Positions 44,447 to 53,742 of a DNA stretch of 64,000 nucleotides are shown here, in pieces. Source of the stretch: Desulfobacteraceae bacterium. GTDB taxonomy: Bacteria > Desulfobacterota > DSM-4660 > Desulfatiglandales > Desulfatiglandaceae. The stretch is taken from the NCBI GenBank assembly GCA_030613055.1, contig JAUWMR010000018.1, positions 1-64,000 of the forward strand. Direction: 5' to 3'. The position numbers were made by a program, and so were the translations under genes. Every line of letters starts with the position of its first letter. Position 1 is the first letter of the stretch. The notes under the pieces are model-generated. The model did not search any database and was not told the DNA's origin. It saw nothing but the letters and a program-made list of their open reading frames with translations.

Positions 44447-45655
44447 TCAGAAAAGGGCGGAAACCAGGAAATCCCTTATATTCACATGCCTTATTCCTTT
44501 GAAATTGCCGCCTGTCATCTCGTCCATGGAGACCACGATTTTGGTGAAATTGTCCTTGATTTCCAGAAGGTTGCCGAATTCACGGTCATGAACGCTCTGG
44601 TCAGTAATCATATAAGCTACTTGCACATAGAGCCTTTCCCCCTTTTTTTCACATGCGAAATCGATCTCTTTTCCACCGATCCTGCCAACGGTTATTTCAT
44701 ATCCTGATCTTTTCAGATGAATGAACACAAGGTTTTCCAGTACCCTGCCGATATCGGCCTGCCTATAGCCAATAATCGTATGTCTCAGGCCTAAGTCTTC
44801 AAAATAGTATTTCTCACCGATCTCAAATATCTTTTTACATGCAATATCTGAACGTCGAACCTTTAAAATAAAAAAGGCCGATTCAAGATGTGATATATAA
44901 TTGAGAACAACATTTGGTGAGATATTTGTCTTTTGGGATTTAAGGAAATCACTGATCTTTTTTGCTGAAACCAGGCTCCCTGCATTATCAGCTAAATATA
45001 TTGTCAGTCTTTCAAGAAAGGCTATGTTTCTGATTCTGTGTCTTTTGACAACATCCTTGAAAAGGATCGTGTTATAGATATTCTTCAGATAGTCATAGAC
45101 AATATCATCTTCCAGTTTCAGATTGATTAGGTAGGGAAGACCACCGTATTTGATATACTTCAAAAATGCCTCTGCATTGTTTTGAAGATTATGAAAATCC
45201 AGGAATTCAATATAGGATAAACAGAATACCTTTATCTCAACATAACGCCCGCTTAAATAAGTGGCCAGGTCCCCGGAAAGCAGCCCGGCATTGCTTCCGG
45301 TGCAGTAGATATCATACCCGCCCTCGGCAGCGAGACTGCGCAATGCCTTTTCAAACTGGTCGATATCCTGAACTTCATCAATAAAAATATAGCGGTTCTT
45401 TTTGCCTTTTGCCTTATCTCTGATATATGCCAGCAAGGCCTTGTAATTATCTATAAAGTCAAACTCATATAATTCTTTGTTGATATAAATAATCTGCGCT
45501 TCAGGATCAGCGGCGGTGATGACATCCATAATCTGATAAAGGAGATAACTCTTACCGACTCTCCTCTGGCCTGTTATGACTTTAATAATATCCTTGCCAA
45601 TGTAAGGCTTTATCCTGTCAAGATAATGTTGCCTGGTAATGTATTCCCTGATCAT
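44447..45655 (-). CDS. ATPase of the AAA_14/DUF4143 family
   Basis: A 402-residue P-loop ATPase: Walker A TGQRRVGKS (about 28-36), Walker B RYIFIDEVQDI, sensor motif YCTGSNAGLLSG, then the C-terminal DUF4143 part (about 205-400), which contains a nuclease-like GGKEIDFACEKKGERLYVQV. The family is common and often laterally transferred; its function is not established. It converges on hicB with a 14-bp gap and is monocistronic. Confidence 0.85.
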   Translation of the reverse strand: MIREYITRQHYLDRIKPYIGKDIIKVITGQRRVGKSYLLYQIMDVITAADPEAQIIYINKELYEFDFIDNYKALLAYIRDKAKGKKNRYIFIDEVQDIDQFEKALRSLAAEGGYDIYCTGSNAGLLSGDLATYLSGRYVEIKVFCLSYIEFLDFHNLQNNAEAFLKYIKYGGLPYLINLKLEDDIVYDYLKNIYNTILFKDVVKRHRIRNIAFLERLTIYLADNAGSLVSAKKISDFLKSQKTNISPNVVLNYISHLESAFFILKVRRSDIACKKIFEIGEKYYFEDLGLRHTIIGYRQADIGRVLENLVFIHLKRSGYEITVGRIGGKEIDFACEKKGERLYVQVAYMITDQSVHDREFGNLLEIKDNFTKIVVSMDEMTGGNFKGIRHVNIRDFLVSALF

Positions 45656-45811
45656 GGATCGACCCCCCCCCTAAATAGTTTTAAGTATAATTAAAACTTT
45701 TCAGGCATTAAGTCAATCTTTTAAATATCTCTAAAGAAAAAAAGTCGCCCATCATGGCTAAGGGCAAGGTCAATACTCGTTAACCCGAATCTTTCTTCCG
45801 GCGGAAAACCT

Positions 45812-45922
45812 TTAGTTGTGATGCATAAATGCTTTGATTTTCATCCCGTTAGCCTTTCCATCCGTAATTCTTTCACTGAATCCTGTACATAGTATTATGG
45901 GAATATCGGGACGGATCTTCAT
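45812..45922 (-). pseudogene. Receiver-domain fragment
   Basis: From ATG 45922 the frame reads MKIRPDIPIILCTGFSERIT, then DGKANGMKIKAFMHHN. The first part matches the fourth strand of receiver domains and is nearly identical to KIRPDIPVILCTGFSELI in the kinase at 26603; the rest degenerates. It overlaps in another frame the 3' end of the membrane protein gene at 45873. It has no upstream half. Confidence 0.7.
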
Positions 45923-47027
45923 AAGTACCTGGGCCAGTTAATCTCCCGTCATATGCGGCATGGTCATCCAGCATACCTGCAATCGCGGCAATTACCAGCC
46001 CAAAAGGCAGGTAGCCCGCATACCCCAGAACCGGCATCTCAAAGATCTGGTAGCGGTGAACAAAGGGCACTGCGTACTCCCATTTGGCGAGGCTGTAAAA
46101 ATTCCACATCTCCCAGAACAACCCACAAAACAGGGCAGCCAGAGCGGAAGAGACGACCGGGCGCCAGTCCCCTTGAGCAATATCCGAAAGAATATGACGT
46201 TCTCCCATCAGCGTCTGCAGGGAGATGATAATTAAGAGGGGTGACACCCAGAGTAGCAAAAAAAGATAATCCGGCCATACACCGATACCAGCCAATCCAA
46301 ACCCCGACATCAATAAAATTGTCCACGCCAGTGCCCTGGGCCGGGAAAATGAAAGAGTAAAAAACCTTTTAAAACCACTGTCAAGCCATGAAGTGGTGAG
46401 CAACCATTCCCGGGTTCCCATAACCGCAGGGAGTACAGTTGAAAATGAAAGGGTTGCATACCAGAAATATTCCCACGCACCGAAATGGACGCCCACATAG
46501 CCCCAGTTCTGTACAAAACGATTCAGGTACTCAAAAAACCACCAGAATGCAGCGCTTGCCGGAAAAAGAATCAGGAAGAATCCAGGCCGGTCAAGCATCA
46601 TGCATTTGCCCTTGTTCCGGTATGTCAAGCCATTGATAATAAGGATAAAAGAGAGCCATAGAGGAAAAAACGTGTGGGGCTGAAATATTTCAAACAAGGA
46701 AAAGCGTGTCCACGCAAGAGTCCATGCTGCGAAACACGCTAAAATCCCCATCCATCCCCACCAGGGGAAACGAAAATGCCCTTTTGACCTCACCCGGGCC
46801 CGGCTGAAGGCCAATATCCCCCTTAACAGCAGCGGAACGATCGAGGCTAAGATGAAAAGGCTGTAAACTATAAAGGCTATCCATGAAAAAGGTGCGTGCG
46901 TAATATATTTGGTTTCAGGAGGAAACTCCAGATACCAGGACACAGGAAGGCCCTTAACAATGATTCCCAGCAAGGGCAGTCCCAACAACATTGTTCCTAA
47001 AATAAAAAATTTGAGACAGCTTCTCAC
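45873..47027 (-). CDS. Polytopic membrane protein, unknown function
   Basis: A 384-residue integral membrane protein with about ten hydrophobic segments and many Trp/Phe (AFWWFFEYLNRFVQNWGYVG; LFCGLFWEMWNFYSLAKWEY). I do not know its family. The last 15 residues (YEDPSRYSHNTMYRIQ) are read out of frame through a receiver fragment, so the native C-terminus seems to have been replaced. It stands between an unrelated ATPase and the MinD-like operon. Confidence 0.7.
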   Translation of the reverse strand: MRSCLKFFILGTMLLGLPLLGIIVKGLPVSWYLEFPPETKYITHAPFSWIAFIVYSLFILASIVPLLLRGILAFSRARVRSKGHFRFPWWGWMGILACFAAWTLAWTRFSLFEIFQPHTFFPLWLSFILIINGLTYRNKGKCMMLDRPGFFLILFPASAAFWWFFEYLNRFVQNWGYVGVHFGAWEYFWYATLSFSTVLPAVMGTREWLLTTSWLDSGFKRFFTLSFSRPRALAWTILLMSGFGLAGIGVWPDYLFLLLWVSPLLIIISLQTLMGERHILSDIAQGDWRPVVSSALAALFCGLFWEMWNFYSLAKWEYAVPFVHRYQIFEMPVLGYAGYLPFGLVIAAIAGMLDDHAAYDGRLTGPGTYEDPSRYSHNTMYRIQ

Positions 47028-47152
47028 GGCTTTTCTTATCTTCCGGTTAAAACTTCTGCGGTTGGATTTTTTTTATTCGATATTCGACATGTTTGTGTTT
47101 TCGAAATATCGAGGGTGTGTGCTTTTATCTGTTCAGAGGCCGGCGCTGCGGA

Positions 47153-47707
47153 TTATTCCCTCCGCTCTTTTTTCCAGGAGTGATACCTGTTCATGTAATC
47201 ATCGGCCACCTTTTTTGAATCGAGAGACAGGTACTTTGCATAACTTACTACAAAGCCTCTGGTATACAGGTCGGCCGGAAGGGCATCATATTTTTCTATC
47301 TCTATATTCTCAAGATGATGAATCTGAATATTCGTTGCAAGCGCAACATCATACAACCCGATATTCAGATGTTCTCTTATCTGCCTTAATGCCTGCCCGC
47401 TAAAAGCAGGGGTATTGGAAATAATTTCTTCTATGTCTTTGTCAAAGGCATGCGATTTACCCTGATGTTCCGGAGACTTCTTCTTTTGGTCGAAAAAGTC
47501 CAACAAATTGAAATAGGCATCCTCGATTTGTTCAACAATCTCTGTCCGGCGTTCTTCAGTGATATCGTCCTCAAAAGGCATCATCGCAATGGACGCTGTC
47601 GAGTATAAATCCTTAAGGGCCAGATAAGCCTTTCTGACCTCAGGCAATGAAGAGTCGGCAGGGAGCTCAAGGACCTCAAAATATTTGTTATATTCTTCCT
47701 GGCTCAT
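47153..47707 (-). CDS. J-like / RodZ-type HTH (HTH_25) protein
   Basis: A 184-residue cytoplasmic protein. Residues 5-75 resemble a DnaJ J-domain (YFEVLELPADSSLPEVRKAY) but lack the HPD tripeptide. Residues about 100-175 are the HTH_25 domain known from RodZ (LRQIREHLNIGLYDVALATN; LPADLYTRGFVVSYAKYL). No membrane helix follows. It overlaps the MinD-like gene by 4 bp (ATGA), so the two work together, perhaps in positioning or cell-pole organisation; that is inference. Confidence 0.8.
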   Translation of the reverse strand: MSQEEYNKYFEVLELPADSSLPEVRKAYLALKDLYSTASIAMMPFEDDITEERRTEIVEQIEDAYFNLLDFFDQKKKSPEHQGKSHAFDKDIEEIISNTPAFSGQALRQIREHLNIGLYDVALATNIQIHHLENIEIEKYDALPADLYTRGFVVSYAKYLSLDSKKVADDYMNRYHSWKKERRE

Positions 47708-48639
47708 ACGGAAATCATCGTTTTGACAGACCTTCCTTCCAGAAGGTTCTCTGTTAGCCCTTCAATCTCTTTTGCACAGCGTGACGTTGGAAATGCCTGC
47801 ATATAAGGCTGTCTTTTGTTTATTGCCCTGGAGATAAAATCATCAAACTCAACATATCCGACATATTGAGCACTAAAACCTAAGTATTTCATGCAAATAC
47901 TTTTGACGGAATTTCCGATTTTTATCTCATCGTTGCTTCTTACCTTGTTTAATACGAGATGAATCTTGAATCTGGACAATTCACTATTAACAGCACTATT
48001 GATTTCCTCTGAAGATCCCTTTAGATATTCAATCAGTTGGTTCAAATTCCCTATACCATATGAATACCTGTTTTTCCATGCGTCCTGAACCACATTCTTT
48101 AACCCATGTGCCGCCAGGGATTTCCCTAAATTTCTGTAAAATACATTGTTCAGGAAATAGTAAAAATTCTCTATTGCTATTACTTCAGGCACTATTACGA
48201 TTAACAATTTATCAGCAATAAGAAAAGTATCAAGGTTGTTGAAATGTGTTCCGGCTCCGAGATCAATAAGAATATAATCTGCATCAATATTCTTAATATG
48301 CCTGAAAAATTTAAGTTTCTGAAAGTGCTTGATACTATCAGGGGCTAAGGAATGAATAGCCCCTATCAGCAGCCCCATATTTTCTATGCCGCTGTCAACG
48401 ATAAGATCATCAAGAGACATTTTCTTTTCAAAGAAATCCGTTAAGGAATTTTTTGGTCTTTTAACGCCTAAAAAGGTGTGAAGATTTGCGCCCCCCAAAT
48501 CAGCATCAATCATGACAACCCTCTTTCCCTTCAGGGCCAGATAGGTGCCGATACTGCTTATTACAAAGCTTTTACCTATGCCGCCCTTGCCGCCGCCAAT
48601 TGCCCAAATCTCAGAATTTCGTTTATTTACAGCTACCAT
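47704..48639 (-). CDS. MinD/ParA-family ATPase (FlhG-like)
   Basis: A 311-residue P-loop ATPase with the deviant Walker A AIGGGKGGIGKSF (about 11-23), VVMIDADLGGANLHTFLG, and Walker B-like YILIDLGAG. It resembles FlhG/MinD-type positioning ATPases, but the usual C-terminal amphipathic helix is not evident. ATG 48639 is preceded by AGGA at short distance; GTG 48684 is an alternative. Operon partner: the J-like/HTH_25 gene. Confidence 0.85.
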   Translation of the reverse strand: MVAVNKRNSEIWAIGGGKGGIGKSFVISSIGTYLALKGKRVVMIDADLGGANLHTFLGVKRPKNSLTDFFEKKMSLDDLIVDSGIENMGLLIGAIHSLAPDSIKHFQKLKFFRHIKNIDADYILIDLGAGTHFNNLDTFLIADKLLIVIVPEVIAIENFYYFLNNVFYRNLGKSLAAHGLKNVVQDAWKNRYSYGIGNLNQLIEYLKGSSEEINSAVNSELSRFKIHLVLNKVRSNDEIKIGNSVKSICMKYLGFSAQYVGYVEFDDFISRAINKRQPYMQAFPTSRCAKEIEGLTENLLEGRSVKTMISV

Positions 48640-48732
48640 AGTCCTGTATATAACTCGCTTTTCTCGATATCCCCTGAGAGACACTAATCGCTGTTTCTAT
48701 CTCCCCATATCCTTTCCTTGTATGCGTTCACA

Positions 48733-48793
48733 GGTTCAGGGTTCAGGGTTCAGGGTTCAGGGTTCAGGGTTCAGGGTTCAGGGTTCAGGGTTA
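48733..48793. repeat. Seven-base tandem repeat
   Basis: About eight to nine head-to-tail copies of GGTTCAG between the divergent MinD-like and orn genes. Isolated units of the same word occur near 9322-9340 and 13545-13560. The rest of this 339-bp spacer (48640-48978) shows nothing else. Confidence 0.95.
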
Positions 48794-48978
48794 CCTTTAC
48801 TTAAAAATAAATTATATATCATTTAGACATAAGGTCTTCAATCATTAAATTCTTATGGTAAATATTCATGAATTCTGGTATAAAGGTCTGAACGCTGAAC
48901 GCCAACGGTTCTCTTAAAGGCTATAATAGTTGCTTTAAGGTTCTCATGGCAAAAAGCAACCATAAGGGGAGCCTGTAT

Positions 48979-49533
48979 ATGGAAATTCAGGAGCAGGAAT
49001 CGAACAGGCATTTGATCTGGATCGACCTGGAAATGACAGGGCTTGATCCTGAAAAACATGTTATTATCGAAATCGCGTCTATTGTAACAGACGAACGCCT
49101 CGATATCATCGCTGAAGGTCCTGTCTTTGCTATAAACTATCCAGATCATATCCTTTCTTCAATGGACGAGTGGAGCCGCAAGCATCATAAAACATCTGGG
49201 CTCACAGACAGGGTTAAGGCATCGGCTTATGATTGCAGGAGCGCTGAACAGGAAACACTAAACTTTGTTTCCCTCTACTGCGCAAAAGGAGGCTGTCCGT
49301 TATGCGGGAATTCGATCTGGCAGGACCGCCGGTTTCTAATAAAGCAAATGCCCCGTCTGGAAGCCTTTTTTCATTACCGAAATATTGATGTAAGCTCGAT
49401 CAAAGAACTCGTCAAGAGATGGTATCCATCCCTGCCCCCTTTCGAAAAACAGAAAAACCATCTGGCAATGAGCGACATCAAAGAATCCATCAATGAGATG
49501 AAATATTATCGAGAAAAGGTGTTTGTCCCGTAG
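48979..49533 (+). CDS. orn: Oligoribonuclease
   Basis: A 184-residue DEDDh 3'-5' exonuclease degrading di- to pentaribonucleotides, including pGpG, the product of c-di-GMP hydrolysis. The motifs are WIDLEMTGLD (Exo I), ICxxSIWQDRRF-type GNSIWQDRRFL (Exo II) and HLAMSDIKESI with His and Asp (Exo III). ATG 48979 has AAGGGGAG at good distance; the frame also opens at ATG 48946. Its presence fits the c-di-GMP components of the window. Confidence 0.9.
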   Translation: MEIQEQESNRHLIWIDLEMTGLDPEKHVIIEIASIVTDERLDIIAEGPVFAINYPDHILSSMDEWSRKHHKTSGLTDRVKASAYDCRSAEQETLNFVSLYCAKGGCPLCGNSIWQDRRFLIKQMPRLEAFFHYRNIDVSSIKELVKRWYPSLPPFEKQKNHLAMSDIKESINEMKYYREKVFVP

Positions 49534-49565
49534 AGGGCTTTCTGCGCAGCCTTAATGATGATGTC

Positions 49566-49742
49566 ATGAAACTGAAAAATGAAAAACCCTTCATCGCTAT
49601 CGTCTGTGTCCTGGGCATATCCGCAACGGCATATGGGATTGCAAGTAAAAACAACGTGATTTTCATTATCGGTCTGGTTCTAATTATTTCCGGATACCTT
49701 CTCATCAGAAGGAGGTTGAAAGACTCAACCCCTCCTCCTTGA
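49566..49742 (+). CDS. Small two-helix membrane protein
   Basis: A 58-residue product with two hydrophobic stretches, PFIAIVCVLGISATAYGIA and VIFIIGLVLIISGYLLI, followed by RRRLKD and a PPP end. It begins 32 bp after orn on the same strand. Gene-like composition and membrane pattern support it, but the ribosome binding site is weak and I know no family. Confidence 0.5.
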   Translation: MKLKNEKPFIAIVCVLGISATAYGIASKNNVIFIIGLVLIISGYLLIRRRLKDSTPPP

Positions 49743-49879
49743 CAATCGGGCTAAAGGATAGTAAAAAATCCACGCCCAGAGAGACTTTGTCGCAATGTCA
49801 TTCCGAGGCGATAGCCTAAGAATCTTATATTCTCAACTGGTTATTATTATAATCAATCGAGACTGGAGCGCTTAAAAGA

Positions 49880-51055
49880 ATGAAACTGCATGAATTTCAG
49901 GCCAAAGACATCTTCAGGAAGTCGGGAATACCCGTTCCCAACGGACAACTGATAACTTCCTCAGATCAGGCCACTAAGGTTGTTCAGATCATTAATGGGC
50001 CCCCATGGGTCATCAAGGCGCAGATCCATGCCGGTGGTCGGGGCAAAGGAGGCGGCGTCAAAGTGGTTCATTATCCCTATGAAGTAGTCACAGCAACAGA
50101 AGACCTCCTCGGGAAACCACTTGTGACCAGGCAGACGGGTCCTGATGGTGTCATTGTCAACCAGATCCTTATTGAGGAAGGTATTAAGATCGACCGCGAG
50201 TTTTATCTAAGCATGGCCATTGACAGGTCGAGATCAGAATCGACTATGATCTTCAGCCAGGCCGGGGGTATGGATATCGAAGAGGTCGCTGTTGAATCTC
50301 CCGAGCTGATCCTGAAAGAGCACATTAATCCTGCGGGAGGATGGATGACCTACCAGGCAAGAAATCTTATTTACAGGCTTGACCCACCCCTTTTGCCAGC
50401 AGCCGTAGAAGAGCTGATGTCCGTCATGGCAAATGTATACAAGGTTTTCGTGACCCATGACTGTTCACTGGTCGAGATCAATCCTCTCGTAATCACTAAA
50501 AGCGGCAAGGTTGTTGCCCTGGATGCCAAAATTAGTATTGACGACAATGCACTTTTCAGACAAAAGGAACTTCTTAAACTCGATGATCCAAGGGAAAAGG
50601 ATCCCCTTGAGTTAATGGCCGAAAAATACCACCTTAATTATATTCGCTTAGATGGCAATGTCGGGGCCATGGTTAACGGTGCAGGGCTGGCCATGGCGAC
50701 AATGGATGTCATCAAAATGGCCGGAGCCGATCCTGCAAATTTTTTAGATGTCGGTGGGGGAGCAAGCGAGGAGATGATCACCAAGGGCTTTGAGATCATC
50801 CTAAAGGACAGGCGGGTTCAGGCAATCCTTGTCAATATTTTTGGAGGGATATTGAGATGCGATGTGTTAGCCAGGGGAGTCCTGGCCGCAGCGGAGAAAA
50901 CGAGCATCAGGGTCCCCCTGATCGTCAGGTTAGAGGGTACCAATGTTGAGGAAGGAAGAAAAATCCTTAGAAATTCCAAGTTGAAATTTTTAGTGGCTAA
51001 GGACCTCGCCGAAGCGGCGGTACTGGTAGCTAAACAGGTCTCAAAAACGGGTTGA
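49880..51055 (+). CDS. sucC: Succinyl-CoA synthetase beta subunit (ADP-forming)
   Basis: A 391-residue enzyme subunit: ATP-grasp domain (about 1-235; [18 protein letters not shown] binds nucleotide) and a CoA-ligase domain (about 245-385; [10 protein letters not shown] and [17 protein letters not shown]). Together with SucD it makes succinate and ATP from succinyl-CoA in the TCA cycle. ATG 49880 is eight bases past a GGAGCG site. It overlaps the sucD region, with ATG 51058 three bases after the stop. Confidence 0.95.
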   Translation: MKLHEFQAKDIFRKSGIPVPNGQLITSSDQATKVVQIINGPPWVIKAQIHAGGRGKGGGVKVVHYPYEVVTATEDLLGKPLVTRQTGPDGVIVNQILIEEGIKIDREFYLSMAIDRSRSESTMIFSQAGGMDIEEVAVESPELILKEHINPAGGWMTYQARNLIYRLDPPLLPAAVEELMSVMANVYKVFVTHDCSLVEINPLVITKSGKVVALDAKISIDDNALFRQKELLKLDDPREKDPLELMAEKYHLNYIRLDGNVGAMVNGAGLAMATMDVIKMAGADPANFLDVGGGASEEMITKGFEIILKDRRVQAILVNIFGGILRCDVLARGVLAAAEKTSIRVPLIVRLEGTNVEEGRKILRNSKLKFLVAKDLAEAAVLVAKQVSKTG

Positions 51056-51057
51056 TC

Positions 51058-51942
51058 ATGAGCATACTTGTAGATGAAAAGACAAGGGTGGTTGTTCAGG
51101 GCATTACCGGCCGGGAGGGCGCCTTTCATACCAGGCAAATGCTTGATTATGGTACAGAAGTGGCCGCGGGTGTCACACCCGGAAAAGGAGGCAAACAGGT
51201 CGATGGCGTCCCGGTTTTTAATACGGTCCAGGAAGCTATCGAAAAAGAAGAAGTCAATACTTCCTGCATATTTGTACCTCCTCCCTTTGCGGGTGACGCT
51301 ATTATAGAGGCAGCCTCTGCTGACCTGGGAGTCATTGTGTGTATCACGGAAGGTATTCCAATACTTGACATGGTAAAGGTGACCAGCTTCCTTAAAGACA
51401 GGGACACGGTCCTTATCGGGCCGAATTGCCCTGGTATAATTTCCCCGGGCAAGACCAAGGTTGGCATCATGCCCGGTCCCATACACAGGCAGGGAGGAAT
51501 GGCCGTCATTTCAAGAAGCGGAACCCTTACATATGAAGTAGTAGATCAATTGACAAGAGTGGGCCTTGGCCAATCCACATGCATCGGCATCGGAGGGGAT
51601 CCTGTTATCGGCACCACCTTTATTGACCATCTTATGAGATTTAAAGAGGACATTGAAACAAAAGGAGTGATTCTTATTGGTGAAATCGGAGGAACTGCTG
51701 AAGAAGAAGCGGCCGATTATATCCGCAAAGACTTTGACAAACCCGTAATTGCATTCATAGCCGGCCAAACCGCACCACCAGGAAGACGTATGGGTCATGC
51801 GGGCGCTATTATTTCAGGAGGCCAGGGAAAAGCAGAGGATAAGATAAAAGCGCTCCAGGCTGCAGGAATCACCGTGGCCCTTGACCTCGGGGCCCTGGGA
51901 AAAACAGCGCTTGAGGTTATGGGAGATATCGGCGCCAATTGA
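51058..51942 (+). CDS. sucD: Succinyl-CoA synthetase alpha subunit
   Basis: A 294-residue subunit with the CoA-binding Rossmann domain (about 1-125; [26 protein letters not shown]) and the phosphohistidine domain with catalytic His in [16 protein letters not shown]. It ends with the usual KTALEVM-type helix. I prefer ATG 51058 over the in-frame TTG 51052. Translation is probably coupled to sucC. Confidence 0.95.
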   Translation: MSILVDEKTRVVVQGITGREGAFHTRQMLDYGTEVAAGVTPGKGGKQVDGVPVFNTVQEAIEKEEVNTSCIFVPPPFAGDAIIEAASADLGVIVCITEGIPILDMVKVTSFLKDRDTVLIGPNCPGIISPGKTKVGIMPGPIHRQGGMAVISRSGTLTYEVVDQLTRVGLGQSTCIGIGGDPVIGTTFIDHLMRFKEDIETKGVILIGEIGGTAEEEAADYIRKDFDKPVIAFIAGQTAPPGRRMGHAGAIISGGQGKAEDKIKALQAAGITVALDLGALGKTALEVMGDIGAN

Positions 51943-52020
51943 ACTTCTCTTGACTCCGGGCTGTCTTGATGATATAATTTATGTATCTGTAATTTATTTA
52001 AAATAACAGAATTCATTAAC

Positions 52021-52115
52021 TTTAGGCATTTTAGGCATTTTAGGCATTTTAGGCACTTTAGATCACTTTAGGCACTTTAGATCACTTTAGGCACTTGTGT
52101 CCCGCCTTGGCGGGA
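52021..52115. repeat. Ten-base tandem tract and CCCGCCTTGGCGGG hairpin
   Basis: Several units of TTTAGGCATT, then TTTAGGCACTTTAGATCAC units, run into a CCCGCCTTGGCGGG hairpin. A shorter relative lies at 637-687. Between here and 52199 is the 29-bp repeat (52157-52185) that also marks the kinase breakpoint at 9844-9872. Confidence 0.8.
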
Positions 52116-52199
52116 TTAAAGGCAGAGCCAATTGGCTCTGACCCCCGCAATGCGGGGAAGGACATGGTTTTAAAATCGAAATAAGAGCATCAGACGCGC

Positions 52200-52601
52200 A
52201 TGAACAAAGTACTGAACATCACCAGCCGGCTTGAAGACAAAAAGCGAAAGCATCAGATAGAGATCTATCGTGACAAGATTGAAACAGTGCAAAGGTTCGT
52301 CCAGTGCTCTTCGTGCCATTTTAAATGTGCCATGTGCGGCCACCATTTTGAAAATACGGAATCAATCTATCCACCGTCTTCGTCTCCTTCTCCTGGTTTT
52401 TATCTGTGTGAGAGCTGCCGGGCGGAATTTGAAGACTTCCTGAAAATAACGAGTGGAAAAAAGGGATCGGATGTCTTCTGGCACAACAAGGAATGGGTCA
52501 AACTGTGGTCTTCCTGGTTGGATTTTCGGCAGGCCATCGGAGATTTTAAAAATTCCGCAGAATTCGAGCAAATCACTAAAAATTTTGACAAGTGCGATTA
52601 A
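52200..52601 (+). CDS. Hypothetical zinc-ribbon protein
   Basis: A 133-residue protein with six Cys in a two-knuckle arrangement: QCSSCHFKCAMCGHHF, then YLCESCRAEFEDFL 20 residues later. This looks like a structural Zn site of the ribbon type. The N-terminus is a basic helix (RLEDKKRKHQIEIYRDKIET), the C-terminus is Trp-rich (WVKLWSSWLDFRQAIG). Function and family are not known to me. No tight operon partner. Confidence 0.7.
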   Translation: MNKVLNITSRLEDKKRKHQIEIYRDKIETVQRFVQCSSCHFKCAMCGHHFENTESIYPPSSSPSPGFYLCESCRAEFEDFLKITSGKKGSDVFWHNKEWVKLWSSWLDFRQAIGDFKNSAEFEQITKNFDKCD

Positions 52602-52612
52602 CTTCGACAATC

Positions 52613-52992
52613 GTTACTATTCAGGTATCTCTTTTTTTTAGACAGGATAACAGGATAAACAGGACTCTTATTTTGTTAAGTCACAAACAAGCCCTTATTG
52701 TAATAATCCTGTAAATCAAATAAAATATCCTGGTAATATACCTTACTGATAAACTCCGAATAAGGAATTTAATATAATCTCTTTGCGCCTTTATTAAATA
52801 TGAAATGAATATTTAAAATAACTTCCGATCAATGGGGAGAGCGGGTTAAACAAGATTATAGTAGAAGGGTTTAACCCAAGCAATTACACATAAAGCAAGG
52901 AACGGTCTATCAAGATATCTTAAGGATTTACAGGAATTCAAAAAAATCAAGTTAATCCTGTTATCCTGTCTAATAAATACCTGTGTAGTTAC
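52613..52992. repeat. Family-2 inverted-repeat element (long)
   Basis: A 380-bp AT-rich element between GTTACTATTCAGGTATCTCT with AGACAGGATAACAGG, and the inverted end CCTGTTATCCTGTCTAATAA with TACCTGTGTAGTTAC. No ORF inside. The short version at 19153-19238 shares both ends but has almost no interior. It fills the spacer between the Zn-ribbon gene and tatA. Confidence 0.8.
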
Positions 52993-53041
52993 CGACAATC
53001 AATAATTGTCAATCGAACAACGCAAAAGCGGAGGAAAACCA

Positions 53042-53236
53042 ATGTTTGGGATCGGCATGCCTGAATTGATTATCATATTGATCATTATCCTGATCATCTT
53101 TGGGGCGGGCAAATTGCCCGAGATAGGCAGCGGGATAGGCAAGGGAATCAAAAATTTCAAAAAGGCTACTCACGAAACGCCAGACGAGATAAAGGCCCCT
53201 GAAAAGGATAATGATACAGGTGAGGATAAGCCCTGA
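53042..53236 (+). CDS. tatA: Twin-arginine translocase subunit TatA/E
   Basis: A 64-residue protein: one N-terminal membrane helix ([20 protein letters not shown]) followed by the amphipathic helix [19 protein letters not shown] and an acidic tail, exactly the TatA/E plan. It forms the pore for folded twin-arginine proteins such as the product of 19289. ATG 53042 has a GGAGG site. No tatC is nearby. Confidence 0.92.
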   Translation: MFGIGMPELIIILIIILIIFGAGKLPEIGSGIGKGIKNFKKATHETPDEIKAPEKDNDTGEDKP

Positions 53237-53256
53237 AAATACTGTAGAATGTATTT

Positions 53257-53673
53257 TTAAAATGGAATATCATCCTCCGGTACGTTTATCGGCTCTTCCA
53301 CAGGATAACGCTCACCAGCAGGTTCAGCCCTTCCCCCTTTAGCTGAATCCAGCATTTGCATGGTATTTGCGACAATTTCCGTTGTGTAACGTTTATTGCC
53401 GTCCCGATCCTCCCACGACCTTGTTTGTAATTTTCCCTCAATATATATCTGGCTGCCCTTGCGAAGGTATTCCCCGCAGATTTCTCCAAGACGTCTCCAT
53501 GCCACTACCTTGTGCCATTCAGTTCGTTCCTGTTTTTCACCCGTATTTTTATCTTTCCATTCTTCTGATGTTGCCATGGTGAAATTTGCAACTGACGTGC
53601 CATCCGATGTATATCTCACTTCCGGGTCTTTTCCCAATCTTCCAATCAACATCACCTTGTTTACGCCTGCCAT
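53257..53673 (-). CDS. ssb: Single-stranded DNA-binding protein
   Basis: A 138-residue SSB with the OB fold (about 1-105; [40 protein letters not shown]) and the acidic C-terminal tip EDDIPF that recruits partner proteins. ATG 53673 follows AAAGGAG; the in-frame GTG nine bases upstream is not needed. It converges on tatA with a 20-bp gap. Confidence 0.95.
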   Translation of the reverse strand: MAGVNKVMLIGRLGKDPEVRYTSDGTSVANFTMATSEEWKDKNTGEKQERTEWHKVVAWRRLGEICGEYLRKGSQIYIEGKLQTRSWEDRDGNKRYTTEIVANTMQMLDSAKGGRAEPAGERYPVEEPINVPEDDIPF

Positions 53674-53742
53674 TTCTTGCACTCCTTTCGCCCGATTGCG
53701 GCATTAAAAAAAACTCAACTATAGGTTGATTTTTTGTAACAG

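Noticed and set aside
48733-48793. Short repeats considered as a CRISPR array
   Set aside because: Units are seven bases, directly abutting and without spacers; no cas genes in the window.
49840-49879. Promoter-like TATAAT upstream of sucC
   Set aside because: A good -10 word is present, but no convincing -35 at proper distance; too common a pattern in AT-rich text to report.
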